Below, in pieces: positions 1 to 10,005 of a stretch of 64,000 bases of DNA. Source of the stretch: Salvator merianae (taxonomy: Eukaryota; Chordata; Lepidosauria; Squamata; Teiidae); assembly GCA_003586115.2 (NCBI GenBank), contig QVOM02000126.1, forward strand, positions 61,023,433 through 61,087,432. The letters run 5' to 3'. The position numbers were made by a program, and so were the translations under genes. The first letter of the stretch is position 1; each line of letters begins with the position of its first letter. The notes under the pieces were generated by a model. The model searched no databases. It had not been told where the DNA came from and saw only the letters and a program-made list of their open reading frames with translations.

Positions 1-70
1 TCCAGACCAGAGGGTGTAGCTTGATTCAGACATACTGATCAACATCAAAGCAGGTAAGTGCAGACAGGTA
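1..70. mobile_element. possible right end of a GGGCC-TIR MITE cut by the window edge
   Basis: The segment ends with GGTAAGTGCAGACAGG, close to the right terminus GGTAAGTGCAGAAAGGCCC seen at 17137-17155. The preceding text (a CCAGACCAG motif, then CTGATCAACATC) is loosely like the 3' part of that element. The left end is outside the window and no target duplication can be checked, so the call is weak. Confidence 0.3.
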
Positions 71-1603
71 AATCTCTAAAATTTATTCTTTCTCTCTGTG
101 TCTCTGTCTCTCCTGCTTCCCATCTTAAAATCCTAAAGCAGTTCACAACATAAAAATGGAAACAAAAACATAACTATGGATAAATGGCTAAATATCGTAA
201 AATAAAATCCTCCTTCTGTCTTTACTTCTTTCAAATAGGGAGGAGGTTTGGGGAGGGAGCTTCTCCCTCAGTTTTACAAATTCTGCAGTATCATTTTCCA
301 CGCCAGTTTTTTTGTTGCCCCTCAGAACAAAATATTTACTCCCGTGTGAGTGATCATGCAAACTGAGTTTTTAAAGTAAGTGTTAGATTATCTCGGTACT
401 TGGCTTTTAGTGTTTGGCAGGATCTGCACAAGAGGTGGAAAGGGTGCTACAAGAATAGTGCTCTGTCTCTTGTGATTAAGAGGAGCTGTATGTTAATACT
501 GCTCCTCTTAACACTGTGGTGTGTGGTCTGTACTCCATCTCTTGGTTCCACCAGTTAATATCTAATCTAGGATTCCTTAACTGCTATCTTGACAGGTGGG
601 GACAGCCTCCCCATCTGTGAATATCGAAGTCCTGGCTTTGATCTTGACAAGTGAGGCAGGACTGCCATCAATATAGGAGCCAGGGAATCTCTGACTTAGA
701 TCTTGACATGTGGGAAGAGTCATTGAAGAAAGGAAATGATCTCATGGGGTTGCCTAGGAAACAAGTAGGTCTCCTCAAGTAGTGGCGATGTGAGTGGGAA
801 AAGAGCTTTCAGAACTTTTTCTTCTGCTCTGCTGTTCAAATCCCAGTATGAGCGCAGATCCATGTTCAGAGCATTGAATGGGCCATGGAGGGGGGTAGGG
901 TTGTGCTCAAAATAGTTTGTCTTTTTCCCTGTGTACTTGGTCATTTGTTATAGTTTTAAGCTGCACACAAGGAAGAGAACCGTGGATTCTTCTGTACCTG
1001 TGTTCTGTGTCCAAGTCAGTCAGCCTTAAGGTGAGACGGAAATGTGCACCAAGTGAATTTGCTCCCTCAAAAAGCACTGAAAACCCTGGCAAAAGTGACA
1101 TTGAAGGTCAGATAAGGGCAATGGGAAAAAAGAAAAGGGAGAAGCCCCAGCAGATCCCGAGTGGCAAATGAACCCATTGCAAGTGGAAAGCCTCAGTATG
1201 GCTTGGTTCAGTCCCCCTTTGAAGCATCAGCAGGCGTGGGAGATCCCTGGATTGACTGCTGCAGGAGCTGTGTGAGTGGCAGCAGAATCTGGGATCAGAA
1301 AAGTGTGCTGTTGCGGGAATGAGTGGAGCACTTAAAGGAAATAGGGATATTTCTACTGCTATGACTGTAGCTCAACCATGTTTTGCTCCTTCAGGTTCCC
1401 CCAGGTTCTGCAAATGAAGTGACACTCTACAAAACTCTTTGCAAGCCTGTTAATAAATAGAGTTCAGATAAGCACAAACAAATGATCACTATTCCTGGGG
1501 TGGTGTGTTGTGCTGATGTATGTCATATACCCTGCAAGCACCAGAATTTGGGTGTCTCTCACAGTGAAATTTGTATTTCCCCCTGAGTCAACTAACAGAG
1601 AAC
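71..1603. other. unique or unrecognised DNA, no gene seen
   Basis: AT-rich sequence with short TC-rich tracts near 95-120 and no ORF with recognisable protein similarity. The only internal structure noticed is the degenerate tandem repeat at 586-720. Confidence 0.5.
586..720 (+). repeat. degenerate tandem repeat, about 57-bp period
   Basis: The motif ATCTTGACA(G/A/T)GTG occurs at 586, 641 and 700, i.e. at spacings of 55 and 59 bp. The intervening sequence of the first two units is also partly alike (a GCC-rich centre, CTGGCTTTG versus CTGACTTAG at the ends). About 2.3 diverged units. The origin is unknown. Confidence 0.45.
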
Positions 1604-1606
1604 TAA

Positions 1607-1957
1607 GGGTCTTTTCACACTTACCATCTTGGAATGTTCAGAACTGAAACATTCCAAGTTGGTACAGACCTTGCAGGGCAGCAGCCATCTGCACTGCAAG
1701 AGCCAGAACATCCTGGCAATGGGTTCCAGAGCTTGCAGTGCAAATGCTGGCTGCCCACACTATGATAGCAGTTGCTACATAATGGGAGCAGTCCAGATCC
1801 TCTCAGTCCAGCTGTGGAACACAATTTTGTGCTTCACAGTTAGTAGTGATTAGGAGCAGCTGTAGCCCACTCCTAATCATGAGGGCCTCTGTGCAGTGTG
1901 ACCACTCTTCACTAGTGAGCGTACAGATGCTCACTAGTGAAAAGTGCAAACAGGCCC
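1607..1957. mobile_element. GGGCC-TIR MITE (PIF/Harbinger-like), 351 bp, TSD TAA
   Basis: The left end reads GGGTCTTTTCACACTTACC and the right end is its inverse, GTGCAAACAGGCCC. Both sides are flanked by TAA (1604-1606 and 1958-1960), the TWA target typical of PIF/Harbinger. No transposase is present; the small ORFs inside on both strands are not coding. Inside the left end is TTGGAATGTTC and near the right end CACTAGTGAGC, both shared with the copy at 52790-53143, of which this is a close relative. Boundaries are seen in the sequence; the superfamily is inferred from TIR form and TSD length. Confidence 0.85.
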
Positions 1958-1960
1958 TAA

Positions 1961-3681
1961 GAAAGTTCTGGATTTCAATAAAATTGTTTACTTTAGATTT
2001 TAGAAGTTTATGAAGTCAAGTAGTCCGTTTTAAAAAAAATAACATTATAAGCTTTTGCTGTTGATTCTGCTTCTTAACACTGACAGAGGAAGGCTCATCT
2101 TTCCCTTTCCAGGATGCATCTGTCCACCTTAAAATATATAACACTGTTTTGTCACAGCCAAGAAGTGTTTAGAAGGTCATGACTATTTAGAGGAAATGGT
2201 TTTTCACATAATTGGAATATAGAAGTAAACTGCTGTGCTAAATTCAGATCATTCACCCAACTAACTCAGTCAGATAGACTGTTGACTGTTAGCCAACATA
2301 ACTCTGCAATCCCCAGGTGCTGCTAGCCATTCATGCCACTTCTTGGGTGCCATCACCTAGCAGTGACCTCTGTAGATGGGAATTGAATAGTTGCTTGGTT
2401 TTGACTGGCAGCGGATAGCCACCATTTATTTTCCAAAGTGCAGAGCTTGACTTGCAATAGGGATGTTGGGAAATGAATATGGGACTTTCCACATTAGTGC
2501 ATCGTCTCTAATAATAGTGCCAGAAATAGTTTAAATGCATATGGCTGTGTGACTATAACTTTAGTGGCTGCCTTGATTCCATTGGTAATCACACCAGCAT
2601 TGAACACCCTCATATTTCAATTGCTGCATGGAGAAAGCATCCACGATAACACATGATTATTATCATGTCGAAATGGCCATGAATAAATAGCCGTGACAAG
2701 ACAATTATGTGTCTCTGTAATTGGCAACCAATCATGCCAAGTAATGGACCCACTATGTTTAGATATGTCAAGATGAGCACAGTTACATTAACCATATGAA
2801 ATCAAAGTGACTTCTTCTTCTCTCAGACGTGACTTGGAAATTTCTCAAGAGGCAGAGTATTGATCCATTAAGTCAGGGTTGGGAAATAAGTGGTCCTCCA
2901 GATATTACTGGACTCCATTTCCCATCAAGCTCAACCGGTATGGGCAAAAAGACGACGGACTTGTTACTCAACATTTGCGTAGCATATTTGATCAACAGAT
3001 TAAGTAAAAAGGTGCACCCACACCTACACACCACACACTTTATGTCTGCTTTTTCATTTGGACTTAACTATATGGTTTTCATAATTGTACTTGTGCTTAT
3101 GTGGCAACTCTTTCTTGTTTTAATGCTCTCTGTTCTTTAACAGCTTGTATTCCAAGGACCTTATTTACTTGGTAGGCTCACACGTACTTTAAATATTTGG
3201 AATATTAGTTTCAAAGAGTAAATAGAACAGCGGGGCTCAAATTTATTCTTCTTATGTTTGACATTCACTTTATTTCCCCTGTTATCATTTAGCTGTTCCA
3301 ATTTGAGCTCAACATTTAGATGGCTTTTCGAAAACAGATTTTTTTTGTTTCCTCTGCCAATAAATTAACAGTAGCTTTTCTTAATAATCCAATTATACCA
3401 CAAATATTTGCATTGTTTTCTGGGGAAAAGAATATGAATTAAAAGAAAATCAAATAGTAATAATAGTATTCTTTCCTCTATATAAATAAGTTACAAATGT
3501 ATATAACCTGCTTCAAAGATTGTGTTAGTCTTCTTAATCTTTTCCTTGCAAAATGCATGCTGGCTTAACTTGCCTGTTGATTTTGCTAAATCTAAGTTCT
3601 GTAATTTGCTCAAATATTATTTCAGGCTGGTGACCAGTCTGGAAATTTTTAAGTATTTCATTAACACTCAGTATCACTTAC
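1961..3681. other. mostly unrecognised DNA, no gene seen
   Basis: AT-rich stretch with stop-rich frames and no recognised protein. It contains one old dispersed repeat fragment (2870-2945). Nothing else structured was seen. Confidence 0.45.
2870..2945 (+). repeat. old dispersed repeat with TCCAGATATTACTGGACT core
   Basis: The block GGTCCTCCAGATATTACTGG followed by ACTCCATTTCCCATCA matches a motif very common in reptile DNA (CCTCCAGATGTTGTTGGACT followed by ACAACTCCCATCA). Other diverged copies are at 48690-48770 (plus), 48935-49004 (minus) and 27378-27440 (minus). I recognise the motif from general knowledge of reptile genomes but cannot name the family. Confidence 0.55.
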
Positions 3682-3890
3682 GGAGGAGTGGCTGTAGCTC
3701 AGTGGTAATGCAAGCAGGCTGGAAAGCAGAGGGTTGTTGGTTCAGTCCCCAGCCTCTCCCTGGAAGTAGGCAATGGCAAACCACTTCTGTATCTCTGCCA
3801 AGAAAACTGTATAGTGGTGCTCCTGGAAGTGGCCATGTAGTCAACTAGAAATCAACCACGACTTGGTGGCACCTAACAATCACATACTTT
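3682..3890 (+). mobile_element. tRNA-derived SINE, Sauria-SINE type
   Basis: The head is tRNA-like: an A box TGTAGCTCAGTGG at 3693-3705 and a B box GGTTCAGTCCC at 3739-3749 (canonical GGTTCGANTCC with G to A). It continues through GGCAATGGCAAACCACTTC, typical of the SINE body, and ends in ACGACTTGGTGGCACC at about 3859, like the Bov-B LINE tail that mobilises this SINE. It is a mobile element and not a tRNA gene: there is no acceptor-stem pairing and the body runs past 200 bp. No clear target duplication is left. Confidence 0.85.
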
Positions 3891-5545
3891 ACCTGAACTT
3901 TTGTACCTGGTCTCTGAATTATTTTTCTTTAGCACTCAAAGATAATGTCACCTGTATTGCATCATGCATCCCAGATGATATCAGGTAGTGTGTTCTGTTA
4001 AAATCTAGTATAGATCCTAAATCGGGGGGAAGATATATGGAGAAACAAGTTTAATATTTCACTTCCAGAGGGACTAGAAAAAACTCTCTGTACAGAATGT
4101 AAATTGCTACTTCTTACCCAAGGGATTATTTCCTCACCTCCCAATTCCCCAAGGACATGATGAATCCCATACTTGATTGTAGAATTATTAAGAAAAACAA
4201 CAGAACAAAAAAGCTTGACATTCCTTGAAATGACACAGTTAAAATACTGCTTAGCTAGGCATCTTCACTGATCTACAGAAACACATTGCAGTAAACATAA
4301 ACGTCCTCCTTCTATAAAGGCACGAGTGCATTAGACATCAATGCTCCCCTAATGATTTCAGCTTTTCAACGAAAGCAGTGCAATATTGTTAAAAATACAT
4401 AAAATATATGAGGCACCATGAACATTTAGCAAATGCATATACAACAGCTGGAACATGGCAAACAATGAGACATTCATATTCCCAGACAGTGGCTCAGCCG
4501 TTCTGCAAGCAGCATGGCTTATTTTATGTGTAAGAGTCAGTGGCAAAGGCTGAGATAACTGGTCTAGCAGGCTAATCAAGAATTGGTGTCAGAGGCTCTG
4601 TAACCGGTGTAAACTTGCAAAGCCAAAGACAATTCTGAAACATTTTAACTGTTCTTCTCCAGTTGTCAAATTTGTTTGGCCCCATTGTAACTTAAGGGGC
4701 ATCCAAAGGACAAAAGTGACCTATAGCTGTCAGCCTGCTGTGCAAAGGTTTATGTCCAGAACCCTTGTCCCTGTATTCAGTTACTGCAAAATAATCATTT
4801 AATCCCACATCTTCTGAAGCCTGTTTTAATTCAGCAGTGTTAAGTGGTTCTTGGAAGATTGCTCCCCACACTCCACTTATATTTTCAGGCTGTGCAAAAC
4901 CTCCCACTTCTTTCCCTTTCTGCTGAGCCAAAGAGCAGCAGCCATTTGCAACTGTTTGCATTTGCTCTTTTCTCTTCTTGTTCTGCAAGAAGACAAGTCA
5001 GAGGTGTTTCACAGCTGTGATCAGAGTCTGAGTTTTTCCTGCTAATTCAATACTGGAAATGTTTGTGGAGTTGCCATCACAGAAGGGAGTAGGACTTACT
5101 GACAAGAGAAGTGCCTTTCTCTGTGTGTATGTGCATCAGAGAGACAGAACAGTTCTTATAAGTTCAGTGAAAGAGCACAATCACACATTTGATACAGGGC
5201 TCAGTTCCTTGTTCCTTAAAAAAAAGAAAGAGAGAGAGATGCTACTTGTTTCATTTTCAAATGCTTTGCGATCTTGAAGGACGGGACACATATTCAGTTC
5301 AGAAAAGGGATAGAGATGTCACACCTTGCTTCAAAAGATTCCTTTTAAATTTGAATGGCCATTTTTTTCCATCTGTGGTGCAAAAGGCTATGGACAACAT
5401 GGCTGTAACATCTGAAGAGCTCTGAGCAGAGGGAAAATCTGTCTTTCAAAGATGTGCTTCTTCAGTCATTTGACAAGTAAGGCTTTAAGCAGCCATCTAG
5501 GCCCTTTCTACAATGTTCTTTGATCAGGATCAGGAAGGAGACTAT
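3891..5545. other. unrecognised DNA, no gene seen
   Basis: AT-rich sequence with only short frames, none of which resembles a known protein. A purine-rich tract near 5220-5240 is the only low-complexity stretch. Confidence 0.45.
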
Positions 5546-6126
5546 GGGCCTGTTCTCACTTCCGAAGCAGAACATTCTTGGCCTCTCGCTAGAACGGAGG
5601 GTTTGCACTCATGGGTGCATGCACCGTTCCCAATTCTCTCTGAGGCTCACCTGATACATACCTGAAGCTGGGGAAGGTTAGACAAGTAATTTGCTGTCTT
5701 GATTTTGACCTGCGAGATCAAGCACAGATTGGGGAAGTTGCTTTCGCACTGCTTCCTGGCTCAAAATGGCGGCGGGGAGGGTCTGGTGTGGCCGCGCAGG
5801 CGTGGTCTGCTGCTTCGCAACCCAGTTTGCCCTTTGGGCTCCGCACCCTGGCTGCCGTTTCAAAGACAGCTCCGAAAGGAGCTGCTCTAACTTTGAAGCA
5901 GTAGCTCTATGTTTAAGATTACTAGCTCTATCTTCGCATCCGTTCCTCTATGATTTGTTACCTCACTTCCTGCCTAGCTGATTCCCATCCACACTGCTTC
6001 CTCTGCTGGTCAGCATGGAGTCGTTTCCCTTGTTGGCAAGTGCATATAGCACTCAAGAGATGCCATCTTCACCAGCCTGAAGCCTGCTAATTAGAACGTT
6101 CTCCTCTGGTAAGTACAAAAACACCC
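5546..6126 (+). mobile_element. GGGCC-TIR MITE, ~580-bp sub-family, TSD TAT
   Basis: Starts GGGCCTGTTCTCACTTCC and ends AAGTACAAAAACACCC, flanked by TAT on both sides (5543-5545, 6127-6129). The interior (AACGGAGGGTTTGCACT, then GCGGGGAGGGTCTGG and CAGCTCCGAAAGGAGC) is shared with 59547-60137 in the same direction and with 22293-22827 and 29218-29805 in the opposite direction. ORFs on both strands of the GC-richer centre are by-products of the element and there is no transposase. Confidence 0.8.
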
Positions 6127-6535
6127 TATGAGCCTCCCTTCTGCACATTAGTGAAGAATACAGGAGGCCCCACCCAACTCAAGGTTGCTCCATCTGAATA
6201 GGATGGAGCATGATTCAGTTCAAGGGTCTCTTGATCTGGATTGCCAGTAAACCTGATTATACAGATTTACCAGTGTACTAGTAGGCCCTGGTCCAGAACA
6301 TGGAGGTGTGCAGAAGATATGCCTCCATGTCCCAACTACTGAGGGACTCATTTCAGCAGTGTACCAGTAAGGAAATAATGGTGACGAGTGAAGAAGTAAT
6401 AAAACTTATGGATAAATTAAAAATGGCATTCATCCAAGAAGTGGTGTTTTTTTTGTTTTGTTTTTTTAAGAAACTAAAAAAAATGCAGATTTTTCAACAA
6501 AAATAGGCAATTTGTAACTAAACTCAGTAACTTTA

Positions 6536-7045
6536 GGCCATTTCCACACTTACCTTGGTGGAGTCATGTCAGCAGCAGGAATGGCTCCAGTGTCCCAGGA
6601 CAAACCTTTCACATTTGGAAGACTGTCCTGCTACAGTGCCCTGCACTGACTCAGGAAATTGTGCAATCTCTAGAGCCATTTCTAGGTTTGCCAAGTGCTA
6701 GGAACTGAAGTTCCTAGCCCCATTCCCCCCTCGGGACCCATTTTGGTGGCACAATTTGATGTATCTATGAAATTGTCCCCGCTGCAAAACTGGAAGAGTG
6801 AGGCATGTGCCCTTCAATATGCCTCCCTTGGGCTGACCTAGCCACTCTGGAACACTGGTAAATCTGTAAAAGCAGGTCTACCCCTATCCCAGTTTAGGTA
6901 GCCATTTTTGCTACCTAGATCGAACCTTGCTACATCACAATATTGATGGAGTGACCTTTCCCATTCTAGCATGTGGAAGAGAGGGGCTTGAAGAGGATTT
7001 GCTTCCATGCTGGTAAATGGACTACAGGTAAGTGTGAAAAGACAC
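6536..7045. mobile_element. GGGCC-TIR MITE, 510 bp, TSD TTA
   Basis: The left terminus GGCCATTTCCACACTTACC pairs with the inverse of the right terminus, GTGTCTTTTCACACTTACC, in register over 19 bp. TTA flanks both sides (6533-6535, 7046-7048). It lies directly against the LINE that begins at 7049 and may have landed at or near that LINE's 5' edge. Confidence 0.75.
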
Positions 7046-7188
7046 TTATCTGAGGACTGGAAGACAGAGAGTGTCACTATAATTTTTAAATGGCTTAAGA
7101 GGAGACCCAGAAAATTATAGGCCTATTAGCCTCTGTTCCAAAAAAGATTATTGAAACCTTTATTCAAGATGATATTACCAGACATTTA

Positions 7189-7572
7189 GGGCCTGCTCAC
7201 ACTAGCCATGTAGTGAATTATCAGAGGTTCACTGGACAGTCCTGTCTGCATCCTGCTGCTGTGTCCCAAAGTGCCTCCAGCTGCTCTCAGGCATTACTAG
7301 CTGTGTAAAACAAAACTGCTGTCTACAGCTGTACCAGGAACAGGTAAATCATTCTCAGTCACTAGCGTTCACATCCTCTTCCAGGTTTGATGCTATAAGT
7401 GTGTCTGGTGGCGCAGCTTCAACATCCTAATCACCAGGTAACATCCGGGTTGCTGTGGCCATTGCCATGGTAATTATAGGGGAATAGGGCCTGCCATTTG
7501 CATGATAGTTTAGAGTACAGCAGGCAGCTACTCTGAGATATAATCTGGAATAAGGTCCAGTGCAGAAAGTGC
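7189..7572. mobile_element. GGGCC-TIR insertion(s) in the LINE, possibly composite
   Basis: Starts GGGCCTGCTCACACTAGCC just after TTA at 7186-7188. The right end AAGGTCCAGTGCAGAAAGTGC is of the short palindrome type, with TAATCTGGAATAAGG just inside. The two ends align only loosely and the right flank is TAA, not TTA, so this may be one old element or two overlapping ones. It separates the LINE's NYRP motif from its catalytic box. Confidence 0.5.
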
Positions 7573-7578
7573 TAAAGG

Positions 7579-7921
7579 AGAGAGATGCAAAATTTGTTTT
7601 GCGTTTGAACATCTGATCAAATATTTCTCATTTGTGGAAATGCAAAATCAAAATCGAAAATGTGCTTTTTCAGATTTTCAGAGTTCAGTTGAAATGAACC
7701 ATCCTCTACCCTCATGAAAGAGGAATATTAATTCGAATATTCACATTTCCTGTGTATTAACCCATTAAAAGGGCATTATCCATGGGAAAACATTGTGAAA
7801 ACCACAAAAATGAATGCAAAAAGCCACTTTTTTTGACATTATGGTTTGCTGATGAAGCAAAGACAAAGATTTTTGCTTTAACAGTTAATCAAAATGTGAA
7901 TTTCATTCATGCACATTCCTA
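7579..7921 (+). mobile_element. hAT-like MITE copy 1
   Basis: The left end GAGATGCAAAATTTG is a worn form of TAGGGATGTGCAAAAT; the right end is TGCACATTCCTA. The inner blocks AAAATGTGCTTTTTC, GGGCATTATCCATGGGAAAAC and the right-hand GATGAAGCAAAGAC are shared with the copies at 11884, 41749 and 54771. The flanks TAAAGGAG and TGCAGGAG agree at six of eight positions, fitting an eroded 8-bp target duplication. Confidence 0.75.
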
Positions 7922-8551
7922 TGCAGGAGTAAATGGGCATTTTTCACAATGGAGAACTTTAGCAAGTGAAGTTGCCCAAGATTCTGCAGCAGTACCATTT
8001 ATTTTTTACATATATCTAAATGATCTTGAATCCAGATCTTGCAGTCAAGTGTCTGGATTTGTTAATGATAGATAACTTAATAAAAGTATTGACCCAGTGT
8101 GCACTTGTTGTAAAAAAGGCTAATAGGTTGTTAGGGTTAATGAGAAAATGAAAGGGCTAATATTATATTTCTCCTGTACAAAGTGATTGTGTGGTCTCAC
8201 CTTGGAATATTGTGTGCAGTTTTGATCTTGCCATCTCCAAAATGATTTAGCAGAATTTGAAAAAATAAAAGTTCAAAGCAGGGCAATTAAACTGGTAAAT
8301 GAGTCTGAGGGATTCATGTATGAGGAAAGACTGAAAGAGTTGCAGATAAAAGCACATAAAATAATGCACAGCATGGGCAGAGTGGATAAGGATAATGTTT
8401 TCTTTCTTTCCCCAAACATGAGAAATAGGAGGCATTGAATGAGATGGAATCTTGCAACAGCCAGATTTTTTTCCCCCAAGACAGTGCATAGGTAAACTTT
8501 GGAATTCACTACCACAAGACAAATTCATGGAAGATGGGCATCATGGGTAAC

Positions 8552-8897
8552 TAGGGATGTGCAAATTTCAATTTGCATTAGAAAATTCATATGAAATTTC
8601 ATTTTTGCAAAGTTTTGCATCAAAATGAAAATGACTTTTTTCACATTTACAGTTTTTGATTGAAAACGAAAAAGCTACCTCTTTTGCATAAACAAAATTT
8701 ATCTTTTTCGCAATTTTTGCTGTGTTTAAATCATGAAAATGGTATTTTCAAAGGCATTCTCAATGGGAAAACATTGTGAAAAATGTGAAAACAAATGCAA
8801 AAAAAATAGATTTTTTGATCAAATTCACTGACAAAGTGAAAATTTAGGTTTTTGTTTGAAAATGAATCTAAAATGATTTTTTTCATGCACACCCCTA
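8552..8897 (+). mobile_element. hAT-like MITE copy 2, perfect 8-bp TSD inside the LINE
   Basis: Begins TAGGGATGTGCAAATTTC and ends TGCACACCCCTA. Exact TGGGTAAC duplications lie at 8544-8551 and 8898-8905. Its interior matches the reverse complement of the copy at 32455-32817 (for example TTCATATGAAATTTCATTTT), so these two form a sub-family distinct from the copies at 7579 and 11884. An 8-bp duplication with a short YAGGG TIR is the hAT pattern. No transposase remains. Confidence 0.9.
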
Positions 8898-9090
8898 TGG
8901 GTAACTAACTCTGCTGGCTGTGTGGCTGCAGAGAGGAAGCAGTTGTGCCTCTGAATACTACCTGTTAGGAAACTCATGAGCAGGACAGTGTGTATACTTA
9001 TATCTTCCTTAGGGACTTCCATATGCAACTGGTTGCCACTGGGAGAACAATCTGTAGGACTAGATGGCCACATTTTTGATTTGGTGGGGA

Positions 9091-9183
9091 CTTCCTTCCT
9101 TCCTTCCTTCCTTCCTTCCTTCCTTCCTTCCTTCCTTCCTTCCTTCCTTCCTTCCTTCCTTCCTTTCCTTCCTTCTTTCTTTC
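9091..9183. repeat. (CTTC)n microsatellite
   Basis: About 20 CTTC units with slight decay at the right end, sitting just past the end of the LINE. The ORFs read through it (poly LPSF and poly EGRK) are artefacts. Confidence 0.95.
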
Positions 9184-9507
9184 AAAATACCTCCAACAGT
9201 CACAGACATTGTTTTTGACCTCTAGGATGTGCTCACTATGAACACATTTTAAGCACTTCAAAACCTTATTTGCAGAATCCCTTAGATTTTTTGGATATGC
9301 AATAATTGTCATTCTGTGAGCACCTTTACAAATTATGTACAGTACTTTGGGTGGCCTGGGGCTAGTTTAAAATAAAATAAATCTGTTCCGTTTGTAACCT
9401 ATCCTTCACCAAATTACCCTAGGGAAGGTAACAAGGGTGGGTGGGGGATTAAAATGCATGGAACCTGATGCTTCATATTTAATTCAAAAGCAATACAGCA
9501 AAATCAG

Positions 9508-9638
9508 ATAAAAATAAAAATAGAAGATAAAAATAAAAATAAAAATAAAAACACACCCTAAAGTATGGCCAAAGAAGGAAAAAATGGTAATAATGTAATA
9601 GCAATAGCAATAATAGTAGTAGTAGTAGAAGAAGGAGA
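9508..9638. repeat. low-complexity AAAAT and TAG repeats
   Basis: An (AAAAT)n tract at 9508-9551 is followed, after a short spacer, by AATAGC and (TAG)n at about 9588-9638. The intervening sequence is plain AT-rich DNA. Confidence 0.85.
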
Positions 9639-9730
9639 AAATGAAGAATATTGCATACCTAAGCATCTATTCCTGATGAGAGTGAAAGTGCTTTTCAGAG
9701 GGATTTCAACTCACTTTAACAATACATAAA

Positions 9731-10005
9731 CTGCCAGTGTCCTGGCTCTGCAAGGCACCTCCTTGGCTCCATTTTCATCATGAAAAGTCACATTGGGCAA
9801 CTTCTATGGCTACACATCAAGGCTAATGCACATGCACAATTGTTCACAGCCCTTGGTGCTATTCCTTGTGCACCGCACTTCAAGTACCTTTGATGGATCC
9901 CTAGGGCGCTGTCCCCTCTCCCCAGAGACCTTGATGGGGGGAGGCAGATGTGGAGACTGCTTGTCTGAGGAGCCCATGAAAGGCACCTGGGTTGTGTAAT
10001 GAAGA
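9731..10005 (+). repeat. unclassified dispersed repeat, copy 1 (uninterrupted)
   Basis: This segment aligns by eye with 19269-19935. Shared phrases include AAGGCACCTCC followed by a CTCCATTTT block, then AGTACCTTTGATGG / GGTACCTTTAATGG, then GATGTGGAGACTG / GACATGGAGACTGG and the end TAATGAAGATG / TAATGGAGATA. The second copy carries a hAT-like insertion that this one lacks. No TIR or tail was identified and the class is unknown. Confidence 0.55.

Larger units (their letters stand above)
7049..9090 (+). mobile_element. CR1/L2-clade LINE ORF2 remnant, interrupted by three DNA transposons
   Basis: Translating the plus strand piece by piece gives reverse-transcriptase landmarks in order. NYRPISL lies at 7113-7133. 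PFIFYIYLNDLE then FVND (the FADD catalytic box, second and third residues changed) lies at about 8001-8069. HLEYCVQF, interrupted by a stop, lies at 8199-8223, followed by the C-terminal region through about 8535 and 8906. The 3' UTR phrase GGACTAGATGGCC ends near 9071, the same family as the minus-strand ends at 25082, 38270 and 39962. Stops and frameshifts show it is dead. Inserted elements: 7189-7572, 7579-7921, 8552-8897. About 150 residues between NYRP and the catalytic box are missing. Confidence 0.75.

Noticed and set aside
3682..3760. Possible tRNA gene
   Set aside because: A and B boxes are present but no cloverleaf closes, and the sequence continues as a Sauria-type SINE.
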